From NCBI GenBank assembly GCA_024653965.1, contig JANLGW010000109.1, positions 1 to 62,709 of the forward strand: 62,709 bases of DNA, given 5' to 3'. The position numbers and the translations under genes were made by a program. Under the pieces are notes generated by a model, which had not been told where the DNA came from, did no database searches, and saw nothing but the letters and a program-made list of their open reading frames with translations. Shown here piece after piece: positions 8,396 through 16,959 of the stretch (positions are counted from its first letter, which is position 1; every line of letters begins with the position of its first letter). This stretch comes from Rhodospirillales bacterium. Lineage in GTDB: Bacteria > Pseudomonadota > Alphaproteobacteria > Rhodospirillales > Magnetovibrionaceae.

Positions 8396-9283
8396 ATGGG
8401 AACGGGAATGTGGCGATTTGAGCGCCTGCGTCGCGTGGCGCTGCGCGCGCCGCTGGTTTTAACGGTGGGGCTATTGGCCGTGGGTCTGAGCGCCTGTGCG
8501 CAGCAAGCCAAAACCGGGGCAACTGCAACGGCGGCAGCGCAGGAAGCGGCCCAAGGCAAAGATCTACCGACGGATGCGGATGCGTTGTATGCGCAGGCCA
8601 TGGTGCTGGTGCAAAGCGATCCGGCGCAGGCGGGCTTGATGTTGGAAGGCGCCGCCTTGCAGGGGCACGGCGATGCCGCCTATCAACTGGGATTGATGCA
8701 AACAGACGCCAATCGTCGGATAGAATGGCATTCCATGGCCGCTTCGCTGGGGCAGGTGGATGCCGAGTACGCCTTGGGCGAGGCCTATCTCAACGGCATT
8801 GGCACCGCCAAGGAACCCGCGTGGGGGCTGTCGTGGTTTGAACGCGCGGCGCGCGCGGGGCACGCCCCGGCGCAATATGCCTTGGGCATGGCCTTGAGCA
8901 CCGGGTTGACCGGCCCGGCCATGTACGAAGAAGCGTTGGTGTGGCTGCTGATCGCCAAGAAAAACGGCTTTGCCGACGCCGATTTGTTGATCGGCTTTTT
9001 GGAAGCGCGATTGAGTTCCAGCGTGTTGGCTTCCGTTCAGGAACGCGCCGATGCGTGGACCAACGAACCGGTGGGCGACGCCGAGGGGCGCGCGACCACA
9101 CGGTTCGCGCAGCATGCCTTAGGGCGTTTGGGTTTCGATGCGGGGCTGGCGGACGGCATTCAAGGCGGGCGCACCGACATGGCCGTCAGCGCGTTTCGCC
9201 AGTCGCAGGGTCTGGAGCCTGGGGGGCTGGATGGCCGCACGCTGGATGCGCTGCGCGAACGCCTTGCCGTCCTAAACCGCTGA
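8396..9283 (+). CDS. Sel1-repeat lipoprotein with C-terminal peptidoglycan-binding domain
   Basis: Lipoprotein with an N-terminal signal ending in the lipobox LSAC (Cys near residue 34). Residues about 75-185 carry Sel1-like repeats (AAYQLGLMQ, AEYALGEAYLNG, WFERAARAGHAPAQYALGMA). The last 60 residues match a peptidoglycan-binding type 1 domain (AQHALGRLGFDAGLADGIQG to GRTLDALRERL). It probably scaffolds protein contacts at the cell wall. An ATG at 8408 is an alternative start. It is divergent from the TolC-family gene and converges with the small gene at 9291. Confidence 0.85.
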   Translation: MGTGMWRFERLRRVALRAPLVLTVGLLAVGLSACAQQAKTGATATAAAQEAAQGKDLPTDADALYAQAMVLVQSDPAQAGLMLEGAALQGHGDAAYQLGLMQTDANRRIEWHSMAASLGQVDAEYALGEAYLNGIGTAKEPAWGLSWFERAARAGHAPAQYALGMALSTGLTGPAMYEEALVWLLIAKKNGFADADLLIGFLEARLSSSVLASVQERADAWTNEPVGDAEGRATTRFAQHALGRLGFDAGLADGIQGGRTDMAVSAFRQSQGLEPGGLDGRTLDALRERLAVLNR

Positions 9284-9290
9284 TCGGGTT

Positions 9291-9557
9291 TTAAGCCAGT
9301 TCTTCCAAAACGCCGTCCAAGGCGCGATCCAACTGGCGCTGTTCTTGGGGGTCGCGCTGCGGGTCGGAAAGCAGGCGGCGCAGGGCCCCGCGATCTTGCA
9401 ATGCGTTATCTTGCAACGCGCTTTTGCGGAACTGAATGTCGATGGTGCTGATTTCTTCGGCGAACGCTTCGGTGCTGGGCATGGCCGACAATGTAAGCGC
9501 CAAGACCAACGCGGCCAGCACGGAGATGAAATTGCGGGGGATGTCTAAATTGTTCAT
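9291..9557 (-). CDS. small exported protein of unknown function
   Basis: 88 residues with a signal peptide (ISVLAALVLALTLSAMPS, cleavage probably after AFA) and a short charged, Gln/Arg-rich mature part (RRLLSDPQRDPQEQRQLDRA). AAGGAG sits seven bases before the ATG. The charged helical tail suggests a small periplasmic helical protein. I do not recognise the family. It converges with the Sel1 lipoprotein gene. Confidence 0.65.
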   Translation of the reverse strand: MNNLDIPRNFISVLAALVLALTLSAMPSTEAFAEEISTIDIQFRKSALQDNALQDRGALRRLLSDPQRDPQEQRQLDRALDGVLEELA

Positions 9558-9671
9558 GACGCCGCTCCTTTTGTCGATTTAAAGCCATCCTATACCGGCG
9601 GGGCGGGGCCGGAGTATGATGGCCGTCACACCTAAAAAGCAGGCGCGCCCTTGCGGAAATGGGCGAACGCG

Positions 9672-9799
9672 CTAGAGTGCGATCGCCATAGATTGAAGCA
9701 TTTTTGCCTCAACCTATGGCGTGAATCGCCCTCTAACACATTGAATAGGGGCGGATTCACGCTTTAGCTGGGTTTCCAGCTAAAGCGATCCGACCCTAG
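9672..9799 (+). repeat. structured dispersed repeat, full copy 1
   Basis: A 128-bp element with four helices. The ends pair imperfectly (9672-9685, CTAGAGTGCGATCG, with 9786-9799, CGATCCGACCCTAG). Inside are hairpin a (9686-9700 with 9706-9719, loop TTTTT), hairpin b (9719-9732 with 9747-9762) and hairpin c (GCTTTAGCTGG 9761-9771 with 9776-9786, loop GTTT). Copy 2 is at 57026-57164 and a partial inverted copy at 54380-54437. No reading frame. It resembles a MITE or large REP-type intergenic element. Confidence 0.85.
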
Positions 9800-9842
9800 G
9801 TTCTTTGGGGAAAAAGCGTGCATTGACGGAGCGATCACTACA

Positions 9843-10598
9843 ATGAGTATTTGGGGCAAGGTGTTGGGCGGCGTCGCCGGTTTTGCGCTGGGCGGGCCGT
9901 TGGGTGCGCTGCTGGGCGCGGTGGCGGGCCATGCGGTCGATAAAATTCGTGGGCAGGACGTGGAACACGGCGCCCATCATGGCCATACCCGGCGCGATGA
10001 AGAGCGGCAGGTGGCCTTCACCTTGGCGGTGATTGCGTTGAGCGCGAAAATGGCTAAGGCCGATGGCATGGTGACCCGTGACGAAGTCGATGCCTTCAAA
10101 CGCTTGTTTCATATTCCCGCCCATGAAATGGCCAATGTGGCGAGCATCTTCGATCGCGCCAAAACCTCGACGGCGGGTTACGAAATGTATGCGCAGCAGG
10201 TGGCCAACCTGTTCCCGCACGAACCCCAGGTTTTGGAAGAATTGCTGGGCAGCCTGCTGCACATCGCCAAGGCCGACGGCGTGCTTCATCCTGCGGAAAT
10301 GCACTATCTGTGGAACGTGGCGCAGATATTCGGTTTCGATTTGGCGACCTTTGAGCGCCTGACCGCCACCCACGGCTCGGCCCCCGGTGCCGCCGATCCT
10401 TACGAAGTGTTGGGCGTTAAACACGATGCCACCGATGCGGCCATCAAATCGACGTACCGTAAACTGATCCATGAAAATCACCCCGATAAACTGATGGCCC
10501 AGGGCCTGCCCCAGGAGTTCATCGATCTCGCCAATGAAAAAATGGCGGCCATCAACGCGGCCTACGATGCGATCAAAAAGGCGCGGGGGTTGAAGTGA
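9843..10598 (+). CDS. djlA: DjlA-like co-chaperone (TerB and J domains)
   Basis: 251 residues. The N-terminus is a Gly/Ala-rich hydrophobic segment (GFALGGPLGALLGAVAG, about 12-30) that may sit in the membrane. Residues about 55-175 are a TerB-like helical domain containing two similar acidic turns (AKADGMVTRDEV, AKADGVLHPAEM). Residues about 185-251 are a J domain with the HPD motif (IHENHPDKLM), which stimulates DnaK ATPase. Length and order match DjlA. The last codons overlap the start of the next gene (GTGA), so the amidase is translationally coupled. Confidence 0.88.
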   Translation: MSIWGKVLGGVAGFALGGPLGALLGAVAGHAVDKIRGQDVEHGAHHGHTRRDEERQVAFTLAVIALSAKMAKADGMVTRDEVDAFKRLFHIPAHEMANVASIFDRAKTSTAGYEMYAQQVANLFPHEPQVLEELLGSLLHIAKADGVLHPAEMHYLWNVAQIFGFDLATFERLTATHGSAPGAADPYEVLGVKHDATDAAIKSTYRKLIHENHPDKLMAQGLPQEFIDLANEKMAAINAAYDAIKKARGLK

Positions 10599-11278
10599 AC
10601 GCGTCTTCGCCCAAGGTGCGGGTTTCTCCCAATTTCAACGATCGCCCCGAAGGTGTGCCCATCGATATGCTGGTGCTGCATTATACCGGCATGCAGACCT
10701 GCGACGCGGCGCTGGATCGTTTGTGTGATGCAGACGCAGGCGTCAGCGCCCATTATGTGATCGAGGAAGACGGCTCCGTACACCGTCTGGTGGACGAAGA
10801 CAAACGCGCTTGGCATGCAGGCGTGTCGTGGTGGCGCGGTGCTGCCGATATCAACGGGCGCTCCATCGGCATCGAGCTGGTGAACCCCGGCCACGAATTT
10901 GGGTACCGCCCATTTCCCCAGGCGCAGATGCAGGCACTCGTCGGATTGAGCCGCGCCATTCTCAATCGCCATCCCATTGCGCCGCGCAACGTGGTGGGGC
11001 ATGCCGATGTCGCGCCCCGGCGCAAACAAGACCCAGGCGAGCTGTTCGACTGGCAATTTTTGGCGGCGCGCGGCGTCGGCCTATGGGTAACGGATGCTCA
11101 GCCTGCGCGCGCCAGCGGTGAAGAATTGAACGCCATGTTGGCGGCGTTCGGTTATGAAATCGACGATCCGCACGCCACGCTGAGCGCCTTTCAGCGCCAT
11201 TTCCGCCCGTCGCGTGTGGATGGCCGGGCGGATGAAGAAACGCTTGGTATCCTCAAGGCCTTGCTGGACGGCTTGTAA
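10595..11278 (+). CDS. N-acetylmuramoyl-L-alanine amidase with C-terminal peptidoglycan-binding region
   Basis: Zinc amidase of the AmpD/Amidase_2 family that cleaves the bond between MurNAc and L-Ala. Zinc ligands are visible: His in DMLVLHYTG, His in VVGHADVAP and Asp in KQDPGELFDW; the catalytic Glu lies in SIGIELVNPG. The C-terminal 65 residues (ASGEELNAMLAAFGY to ETLGILKALLDGL) resemble a peptidoglycan-binding domain, as in AmiD. No signal peptide is present, so it may recycle muropeptides in the cytoplasm like AmpD. It starts with GTG overlapping the djlA-like stop. Confidence 0.9.
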   Translation: MNASSPKVRVSPNFNDRPEGVPIDMLVLHYTGMQTCDAALDRLCDADAGVSAHYVIEEDGSVHRLVDEDKRAWHAGVSWWRGAADINGRSIGIELVNPGHEFGYRPFPQAQMQALVGLSRAILNRHPIAPRNVVGHADVAPRRKQDPGELFDWQFLAARGVGLWVTDAQPARASGEELNAMLAAFGYEIDDPHATLSAFQRHFRPSRVDGRADEETLGILKALLDGL

Positions 11279-11295
11279 AAGCCTATTTTGCCCGC

Positions 11296-11685
<390 letters not shown>

Positions 11686-11740
11686 TTTTTATTTTTCCCG
11701 TTGGATGGTTCGCTCGCGTCGGGAACGATGGGCTCGCTTT

Positions 11741-14251
11741 TCAAGCAGCTTGTGAATACGACGCTTGGAGCGTAAGAGCATTACATTCATGCTCAAAAAT
11801 CCAAGCCTCATCATACTGAGGCTTGTTGTCATTTAAGTGTAGTCGGGCGCCTAATTCATCTCTCAATGAGATAAGGTTCGGGTCGTATTCTCTCTCTAAA
11901 GCATTATAGGCTTTTTCTGCCAATTGCATTTCACCCATTGATCCATAGATATGAAGAAGGAATACATTGCTCACTGCCCCCATGTTTGTGGGTATGATTT
12001 TCAATGCTTCATTAAATTCATGCTTTTGCATTTTTGCTAACGCTAGAGCTGAGACAAAGTAAGAGTTCTGATCAATAAATGTTATGTTATCAAGACCATA
12101 TTGGAAGACGTTAAGAGCATCAGCAACTTTTCCTACTTTTAAAAGCGCCATGCCCTTTATATGAAAGGCCACCCATTCTGACTTTGTCCTGGGGGTGTTA
12201 CAGGTCAGCTTTTCCAATGCCTTTTCATAGTTTCCTCGTACAACATGGACCGCAGCTATTGCTGCAGTAGTATTGAACGATGCTCTTTCATCTTCAACCA
12301 CCTCATACAACTCAATCGCTGTATCAAATTGCCCTAATTCCTTAAACAGATTTGCTTGGCCAAATTTGGCCGGAGAACTATTAGGGAATTTATATAATAT
12401 TTCACTATAAGCCTGTAAGGTTTTTTCAAGATCACCGGCTTCTTTATAGAGACTGGCACGCCTTAAATGTATGGGAACTTCATGCGGAAAAAGCTTAATT
12501 GCTTTACCGTATGCATCCATTGACAAGTCATTGCACTTTTGTGCGCGGTAAACTTCAGCCACTCCCTTAAATCCAGAATAATCGTAGGGGTGATCAGTCT
12601 GTAGCTGCTTATAAATCCGTAAAGAATTATCAAACTGCTCTAGTAGCAATAGGTCATATGCATACTCGCTAAACACATCTGACTCGTTTGGATAATAGTC
12701 ACATGCCTCTTTGACTATTTTAGTGGCTGTTTCGACATCTCCAAGCTCCCTATGAACTTGAGACATACCGATGTAGGCATCAGGTGATTTTCCGGCAAGA
12801 TCATTAGAATCCTTATAAGCTGCTAAGGCCTCATGGAGCTGTCCAATTTCTTTAAGAGTGGCAGCAAAACCACATCGTAATCTTGGCTCTGCAGGAAAGC
12901 GTTCAATTGCATCACTAAAAACTTTCAGTGATTGGTCATACTCCCCCAGATCACGGAGAACATCGCCAAGACCTAAGGAAGATGTCCATACATCCTCAGC
13001 AAACGAAAAATTATTTACAATTTCAGCGAAGGCTTCTTTCGCTTTAGATAGAAAGCCTTGATGTTTTAAAATTCTTGCACGCCCGTTTTCAGCAAAATGC
13101 CTTTCCCCCCAAAGCTCTGCTTTGCCTAATGCATTTTCAGCCTCTTCATACTTGTGCAAATCGATATATGCATCAGCTAGTTCGCCCCAGCTCCAACCAT
13201 CTTCTGGGTTGATCTCAACAGCTTTTTGAATGACCTCAAGAGAGAATGATTCTTGATAAACATCTCGTGCATATTTGCTGATGTTGCACAGAGACAAAAC
13301 CGCATATCCGTTATCGCCAGACTCTATTTGAGATGCGCAGAGTTCGTTTGCAAATTTGCGAGCCTTGGCCACATCTTGCAAACGCAGAAGTTTTTTAATT
13401 TCTTCAATTTGGGATTTTGCCCGAGAAAATTTCTCATGATTAGAAATTAAGCTACGGCTACGGTACGTCGTTTGTTGTTTTCGTTTTTTATGATTGTGTG
13501 CCTCTTGGTCGCCTTCTGTGATCAAGTTCTTGGCATCTGCTTTAGATGTTGCAGGTGTAATTGGGGCAAGCCATTGACGAAGCAGTTCACGATTTTGAGG
13601 GACGCTTAAGAAATCTCGAGATTTCAGTGCGGCGAACTGAGCCTGGTCAATTTTTCCTTTGTTGTTATCTGATATAGCCTGTGCCACCTCGTAAAAAACA
13701 CCAAGATCGACAAGAAGATCTTCGGCGACGGTTTTGTTTTCTGCACCATTACATATATCTGATGCAACACAATCCCAGGATTCCCGGCAAATAGATATTG
13801 CCCGCTGATCCCTATCTAAATGAGTCAACCATTTGGATAGGGCTTCATTCTTTGAACAGATACCAATTGCACCTTGAATGTCTCCCTTACCGTCAAGAGG
13901 AGCCCTATATAACTTGTAGTTTACGTACTGTTTCACTACATCAGTCGTGAAAAACTCATCTAATATATTTGCCGCCTCTAAACGAAATTCTGTACCTTCT
14001 TTAGCGTCGAGAAGCATTATAGCCATCAGCAACGCACGATCTTGGTTCTGCGCTAATTGAAGCGCATTCATGCCGACTTGTTCAGACTTGGGAGATATGT
14101 AGCGAACATCACTGAGGCCAGAAAATAAGTGACCTGCCTCAGAAATAGGAAACTCACGACCATTCTCAATGCCATTGAGATCTAAAACTTTGACGCTGGC
14201 TCCATAAAAAAAAGCAACGCGACCAGCCTGACCCGACATTAATGCGTACAT
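11741..14251 (-). CDS. large TPR-repeat protein of unknown function
   Basis: 836 residues from the ATG at 14251, which overlaps the stop of the upstream gene (TGATG), so the two are translationally coupled. The N-terminal 230 residues (MYALMSGQAGRVAFFYGASV) are not a family I know. A basic stretch (HNHKKRKQQTTYRSRS) follows at about 260. From about 285 to 800 run some ten or more TPR-like helical pairs (DGWSWGELADAYIDLHKYEE, RLRCGFAATLKEIGQLHEAL, PIHLRRASLYKEAGDLEKTL). No signal peptide or membrane span. Codon use is visibly AT-rich (many TTT, AAA, ATA) compared with its neighbours, which suggests horizontal gain. It may be the scaffold of a two-protein system with the zinc-ribbon protein. 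Confidence 0.75.
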   Translation of the reverse strand: MYALMSGQAGRVAFFYGASVKVLDLNGIENGREFPISEAGHLFSGLSDVRYISPKSEQVGMNALQLAQNQDRALLMAIMLLDAKEGTEFRLEAANILDEFFTTDVVKQYVNYKLYRAPLDGKGDIQGAIGICSKNEALSKWLTHLDRDQRAISICRESWDCVASDICNGAENKTVAEDLLVDLGVFYEVAQAISDNNKGKIDQAQFAALKSRDFLSVPQNRELLRQWLAPITPATSKADAKNLITEGDQEAHNHKKRKQQTTYRSRSLISNHEKFSRAKSQIEEIKKLLRLQDVAKARKFANELCASQIESGDNGYAVLSLCNISKYARDVYQESFSLEVIQKAVEINPEDGWSWGELADAYIDLHKYEEAENALGKAELWGERHFAENGRARILKHQGFLSKAKEAFAEIVNNFSFAEDVWTSSLGLGDVLRDLGEYDQSLKVFSDAIERFPAEPRLRCGFAATLKEIGQLHEALAAYKDSNDLAGKSPDAYIGMSQVHRELGDVETATKIVKEACDYYPNESDVFSEYAYDLLLLEQFDNSLRIYKQLQTDHPYDYSGFKGVAEVYRAQKCNDLSMDAYGKAIKLFPHEVPIHLRRASLYKEAGDLEKTLQAYSEILYKFPNSSPAKFGQANLFKELGQFDTAIELYEVVEDERASFNTTAAIAAVHVVRGNYEKALEKLTCNTPRTKSEWVAFHIKGMALLKVGKVADALNVFQYGLDNITFIDQNSYFVSALALAKMQKHEFNEALKIIPTNMGAVSNVFLLHIYGSMGEMQLAEKAYNALEREYDPNLISLRDELGARLHLNDNKPQYDEAWIFEHECNALTLQASYSQAA

Positions 14252-15135
14252 CAAACTTCCTCGTGCAGAATTCCCAGATCATCCAAAGTTTTTTTCAAAC
14301 TTTTAAACATCAGCTTATCTGCGCTTCCAGCCGTACTTTTTCCGGACATATTGGCCTTTGTGAACATTACCTTTTTCACGGCGTTGCGATTAAAGCCTCG
14401 ATAGATATGAACTTCAAGAAAATCTGTATTTCTGTCATCCGAAGCAACGCCCATTAATATATTAGCATAGTCACTTTGTTGAGTCGTCTGCGATATTTTA
14501 TGGTGCAGCTTAGCTTTTGCTAGCTTTCCTCGATCACTCCAAGAGGATCGATATCCATATGGAATTGGGGCGGTAATGCGGAGATTGTGCTTCTCCGCAA
14601 AAATATAGGTATTTGAATCAAAAACTGAGGCTCTGTGGGCAATCATTTCCTCTTTCAAAATGATTGAATGTCCTCCGTATTCTGGAGGTCCTTGATCATT
14701 AAGAGTAAGAGCCCCAAAAACGATATGGTCGTGATAGTGGGGGAAGAACGACGTATCTACGCTTTCTCGTCTCAGGTCATATTTGTTTTCCTCAGGCAAA
14801 CGCTGTCGGCCATCTCTTTGATTATAGAATGTGCTGTAAAGATGGTTCTGATTTTTGATCAGTTGAGCAATCAGTGCTAAGGGCTGGGAAATTGCAACAT
14901 TCGAATGCTCAACTGCAGCACCAAAATCATTTAAAACATTTTTACAGTTTCTCGCGTCTGTTTCTTTTTCTGCATGAGCCAAACGGTTGTTTAACGCTTG
15001 CACCTCATTAGGTAAATTTGCGGTCCTGACATTCGGTGGCTCGAGCAACTCTCTGCCACAACTTGGACATTCCTTTGCAAAATGCGGTATGGGCTCAGTG
15101 CTAGAGCAATGGGGACAAGTGTATGCCGTTGTCAT
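14251..15135 (-). CDS. zinc-ribbon protein, first gene of an AT-rich pair
   Basis: 294 residues from the ATG at 15135 (MTTAYTCPHCSS); the open frame continues 15 codons upstream but that stretch lacks the ribbon and a better ribosome site. A four-Cys zinc ribbon (Cys7, 10, 23, 26: CPHC and CPSCGREL) is followed by a coiled segment (about 40-65) and a C-terminal domain of about 190 residues beginning HDHIVFGALTLNDQGPPEYG, with IILKEEMIAHRASVF, SSWSDRGKLAKAKL and FLEVHIYRGFNRNAVKKV. The strand pattern and conserved-looking Arg, Tyr and Glu residues recall toxin-type enzymes such as ADP-ribosyltransferases, but I cannot assign it. AT-rich and coupled to the TPR gene. Confidence 0.7.
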   Translation of the reverse strand: MTTAYTCPHCSSTEPIPHFAKECPSCGRELLEPPNVRTANLPNEVQALNNRLAHAEKETDARNCKNVLNDFGAAVEHSNVAISQPLALIAQLIKNQNHLYSTFYNQRDGRQRLPEENKYDLRRESVDTSFFPHYHDHIVFGALTLNDQGPPEYGGHSIILKEEMIAHRASVFDSNTYIFAEKHNLRITAPIPYGYRSSWSDRGKLAKAKLHHKISQTTQQSDYANILMGVASDDRNTDFLEVHIYRGFNRNAVKKVMFTKANMSGKSTAGSADKLMFKSLKKTLDDLGILHEEV

Positions 15136-15243
15136 CAATCTACCCGCTTTATAACTTTCAGTTAAACAATCACAATGCACCGCAAAAGTTGATTGGAACC
15201 AACGAAGTTCCCGCGCAAGCTAACTCTAATCTATTTCCTCTGA

Positions 15244-15339
15244 CAAGGGTTCTATGTGGACTTGGCAGATGGTGCCTCCGAGATTATTGACCGTTATCTT
15301 GGAAGGCAACCCTCGCCTTTTGGCGAGGGTTTTTGTTGA
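15244..15339 (+). pseudogene. possible 3' fragment of a lost gene
   Basis: After a stop at 15241 the plus strand reads FYVDLADGASEIIDRYLGRQ and ends in TGA at 15337, inside a good terminator. It looks like the C-terminus of a real protein that lost its front. To the left of the AT-rich pair, just after rnpB, a short frame MGSLFKQLVNTTLGA (11729-11776) could be the matching N-terminus, which would make the pair an insertion into a small gene. This is speculative. Confidence 0.2.
15309..15334 (+). terminator. intrinsic terminator
   Basis: Perfect 9-bp stem ACCCTCGCC/GGCGAGGGT with a TTTT loop followed by TTTTG on the plus strand. No intact plus-strand gene precedes it, which supports a lost gene here. 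Confidence 0.8.
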
Positions 15340-15426
15340 TGGCCGATCTTGCAATTTTTCCTCATATGTGATATATATTCCTATCATCGGTTTTGTTTAC
15401 AGGGATGGGAGAGGGGCTGAAGATGC

Positions 15427-15502
15427 CCAAAAACGCTCCAAAAACGCTCCAAAAACGCTCCAAAAACGCTCCAAAAACGCTCCAAAACGCTCCAAAAACG
15501 CG
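15427..15502 (+). repeat. tandem 11-bp repeat with phased A-tracts
   Basis: Seven head-to-tail copies of CCAAAAACGCT (the sixth is one A short, the seventh ends in G). Each carries an A5 tract, so A-tracts recur every 11 bp, close to one helical turn. Such phasing gives intrinsically bent DNA. There are no spacers, so it is not a CRISPR array. Confidence 0.95.
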
Positions 15503-15598
15503 TTTTAAGGCCCAAAAAGGCTCCCAAAAGGGGTAAATGTGGTGAAAAAACGCGCGGTATCCAAGTAGGGGGCCATTGAAAAATAAGGATAAAAATGA

Positions 15599-15626
15599 CT
15601 TCGTTCCGTCACTTTTTTTTTATTTT
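15599..15626 (+). repeat. short dispersed motif, copy 1
   Basis: CTTCGTTCCGTCAC followed by a T-run and ATTTT. The same motif occurs inverted at 62419-62444, and the flanking ATAAAAAT is shared too. It lies just upstream of the MlaF-like gene. Confidence 0.7.
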
Positions 15627-15662
15627 CATCGTTTTTCGTGTTGTTGGGTATAGGTTTGGCTC

Positions 15663-16535
15663 ATGAGTGAAAGCAACACCATGGCAGATGTGGCGAATGT
15701 GAAGGTCGCGGATTGGGAAATCCGCATCGAAGGCCTGCACAAGGCGTTCGGCGCGCACAAGGTTTTGTGCGGCGTGGATTTGCACATCCGCCAAGGCGAG
15801 ATGGTGGCGTTTGTCGGCGGTTCGGGCTGCGGCAAAACGGTGCTGCTCAATCACATCCTCAGCCAGCTGCAGCCGGATGCGGGCACGGTGCGGGTCGCCG
15901 ATCACGATGTGCCCGGCGCACCGTTGGTGGATTTGGTGGACTTGCGCGGCAGCGAGTTGGATCGCCTGCACACCCACTGGGGTGTGGTGTTTCAACGCAA
16001 TGCGCTGTTTTCCGGTTCCGTCGAAGGCAACATCAAATTGTGGCTGGATGAAATCCGCCACATGAACGATGCCGATATGCGCGCCGTCGCCAAGCGTGTG
16101 CTGGCGGCGGTGGCGCTGGATAATGACGACGCCTTTCTCGATACCGACGTCAACGATCTGTCCGGCGGCATGGCCAAGCGGCTGGCGGTGGCGCGCGCGC
16201 TGGCCCAGGAACCCAACGTGATTTTTTACGACGAACCCACCACCGGGCTCGACCCCACCAGCGCCGCGCAAATTCAAGATTTGATCCAGGCTATGCATGT
16301 GGATGGCGAGCATCAAAAACGCACCACCATCATCATCACCCACGACAAGGATCTGCTCAACCGGTTGCAGCCGCGCACGGTGATGTTGTTTGAAGGTCAA
16401 GTGCATTTCGACGGCCCGTTCCGCGACTTCGCCAAATCCACATCGATCATCATTCGCCCGTATTTTGAATTGATGCCGGTGTTCCACCAGGGGCATGGGT
16501 CGCGAGATTCAGGGGTTGGGGGGCGGCATGGCTGA
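15663..16535 (+). CDS. ABC transporter ATPase of the MlaF/Ttg2A type
   Basis: Cytoplasmic ATPase subunit of a lipid-transport (Mla-type) importer/exporter. Walker A GGSGCGKT (about 52-59), signature LSGGMAKR (166-173), Walker B VIFYDEPTTGLDP (186-198) and the switch His in IIITHDKDL are all present. The signature LSGGM and the FYDEPTTGLDP stretch are characteristic of the MlaF branch. No mlaE permease, mlaD or mlaC lies next to it, so it is an orphan ATPase or works with subunits encoded elsewhere. ATG at 15681 (MADVANVKV) is an alternative start. The 3' end overlaps the GFA-family gene by 8 bases. Confidence 0.88.
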   Translation: MSESNTMADVANVKVADWEIRIEGLHKAFGAHKVLCGVDLHIRQGEMVAFVGGSGCGKTVLLNHILSQLQPDAGTVRVADHDVPGAPLVDLVDLRGSELDRLHTHWGVVFQRNALFSGSVEGNIKLWLDEIRHMNDADMRAVAKRVLAAVALDNDDAFLDTDVNDLSGGMAKRLAVARALAQEPNVIFYDEPTTGLDPTSAAQIQDLIQAMHVDGEHQKRTTIIITHDKDLLNRLQPRTVMLFEGQVHFDGPFRDFAKSTSIIIRPYFELMPVFHQGHGSRDSGVGGRHG

Positions 16536-16959
16536 CGTTAAACAAATCGTTCATGAAGGCGGCTGCCTGTGCGGTCAGGTGCGCTTTGCGGTGGTCGGCG
16601 AACCGTGCGAACCCGTGGGCAATTGCCATTGCCGGGTGTGTCAGAAAGCCTCCGGCGCGGCGTTCATCACGTGGGCGATTTTCCCGATGGAGGCGGTGAC
16701 GTGGCTGGGCGCCGAGCCCCAATGGTTTAGCTCCACCGATTTTGCCGAGCGCGGCTTTTGCCCGCAGTGCGGCGCGTCGGTTACGATTCACGATTTTGCG
16801 GCGCGCACGTTGGATTTGCCAGTGGTGCTGTTCGACGATCCCGACGCTTTTGTGCCGCAAGAAGACATCTGGCTGGCAAGCCGCCGCCCGTGGGTGGCGC
16901 TCGATCCGCGTTTGGCCCACTTTCAACAGGCGGGCCCCGAGGACGACAAAGAATCTTAA
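16528..16959 (+). CDS. GFA/CENP-V family zinc protein
   Basis: 143 residues from MADVKQIVHEGG, overlapping the ATPase gene end. The family fold (glutathione-dependent formaldehyde-activating enzyme-like) is shown by its Cys pattern: GGCLCGQVRF, CHCRVCQKASG and CPQCGASV, which bind zinc. Enzymatic function is unproven for most members. It is probably co-transcribed with the ABC ATPase, but no functional link is evident. Confidence 0.9.
   Translation: MADVKQIVHEGGCLCGQVRFAVVGEPCEPVGNCHCRVCQKASGAAFITWAIFPMEAVTWLGAEPQWFSSTDFAERGFCPQCGASVTIHDFAARTLDLPVVLFDDPDAFVPQEDIWLASRRPWVALDPRLAHFQQAGPEDDKES

Larger units (their letters stand above)
15136..15662. other. gene-free region at the right edge of the AT-rich module
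   Basis: About 530 bases. It holds the presumed promoter of the minus-strand pair, a short protein-like fragment (15244-15339) that includes an intrinsic terminator, a tandem 11-bp A-tract repeat (15427-15502) and a 28-base motif shared with 62419-62444. A frame across the tandem repeat is open only because the repeat has no stops. Confidence 0.6.

Noticed and set aside
15427-15502. CRISPR-like array
   Set aside because: Units are contiguous with no spacers and no cas genes are nearby.
15254-15508. Plus-strand frame across the tandem repeat
   Set aside because: Its tail (KRSKNAP repeats) is a translation of the 11-bp repeat and its front crosses a terminator.
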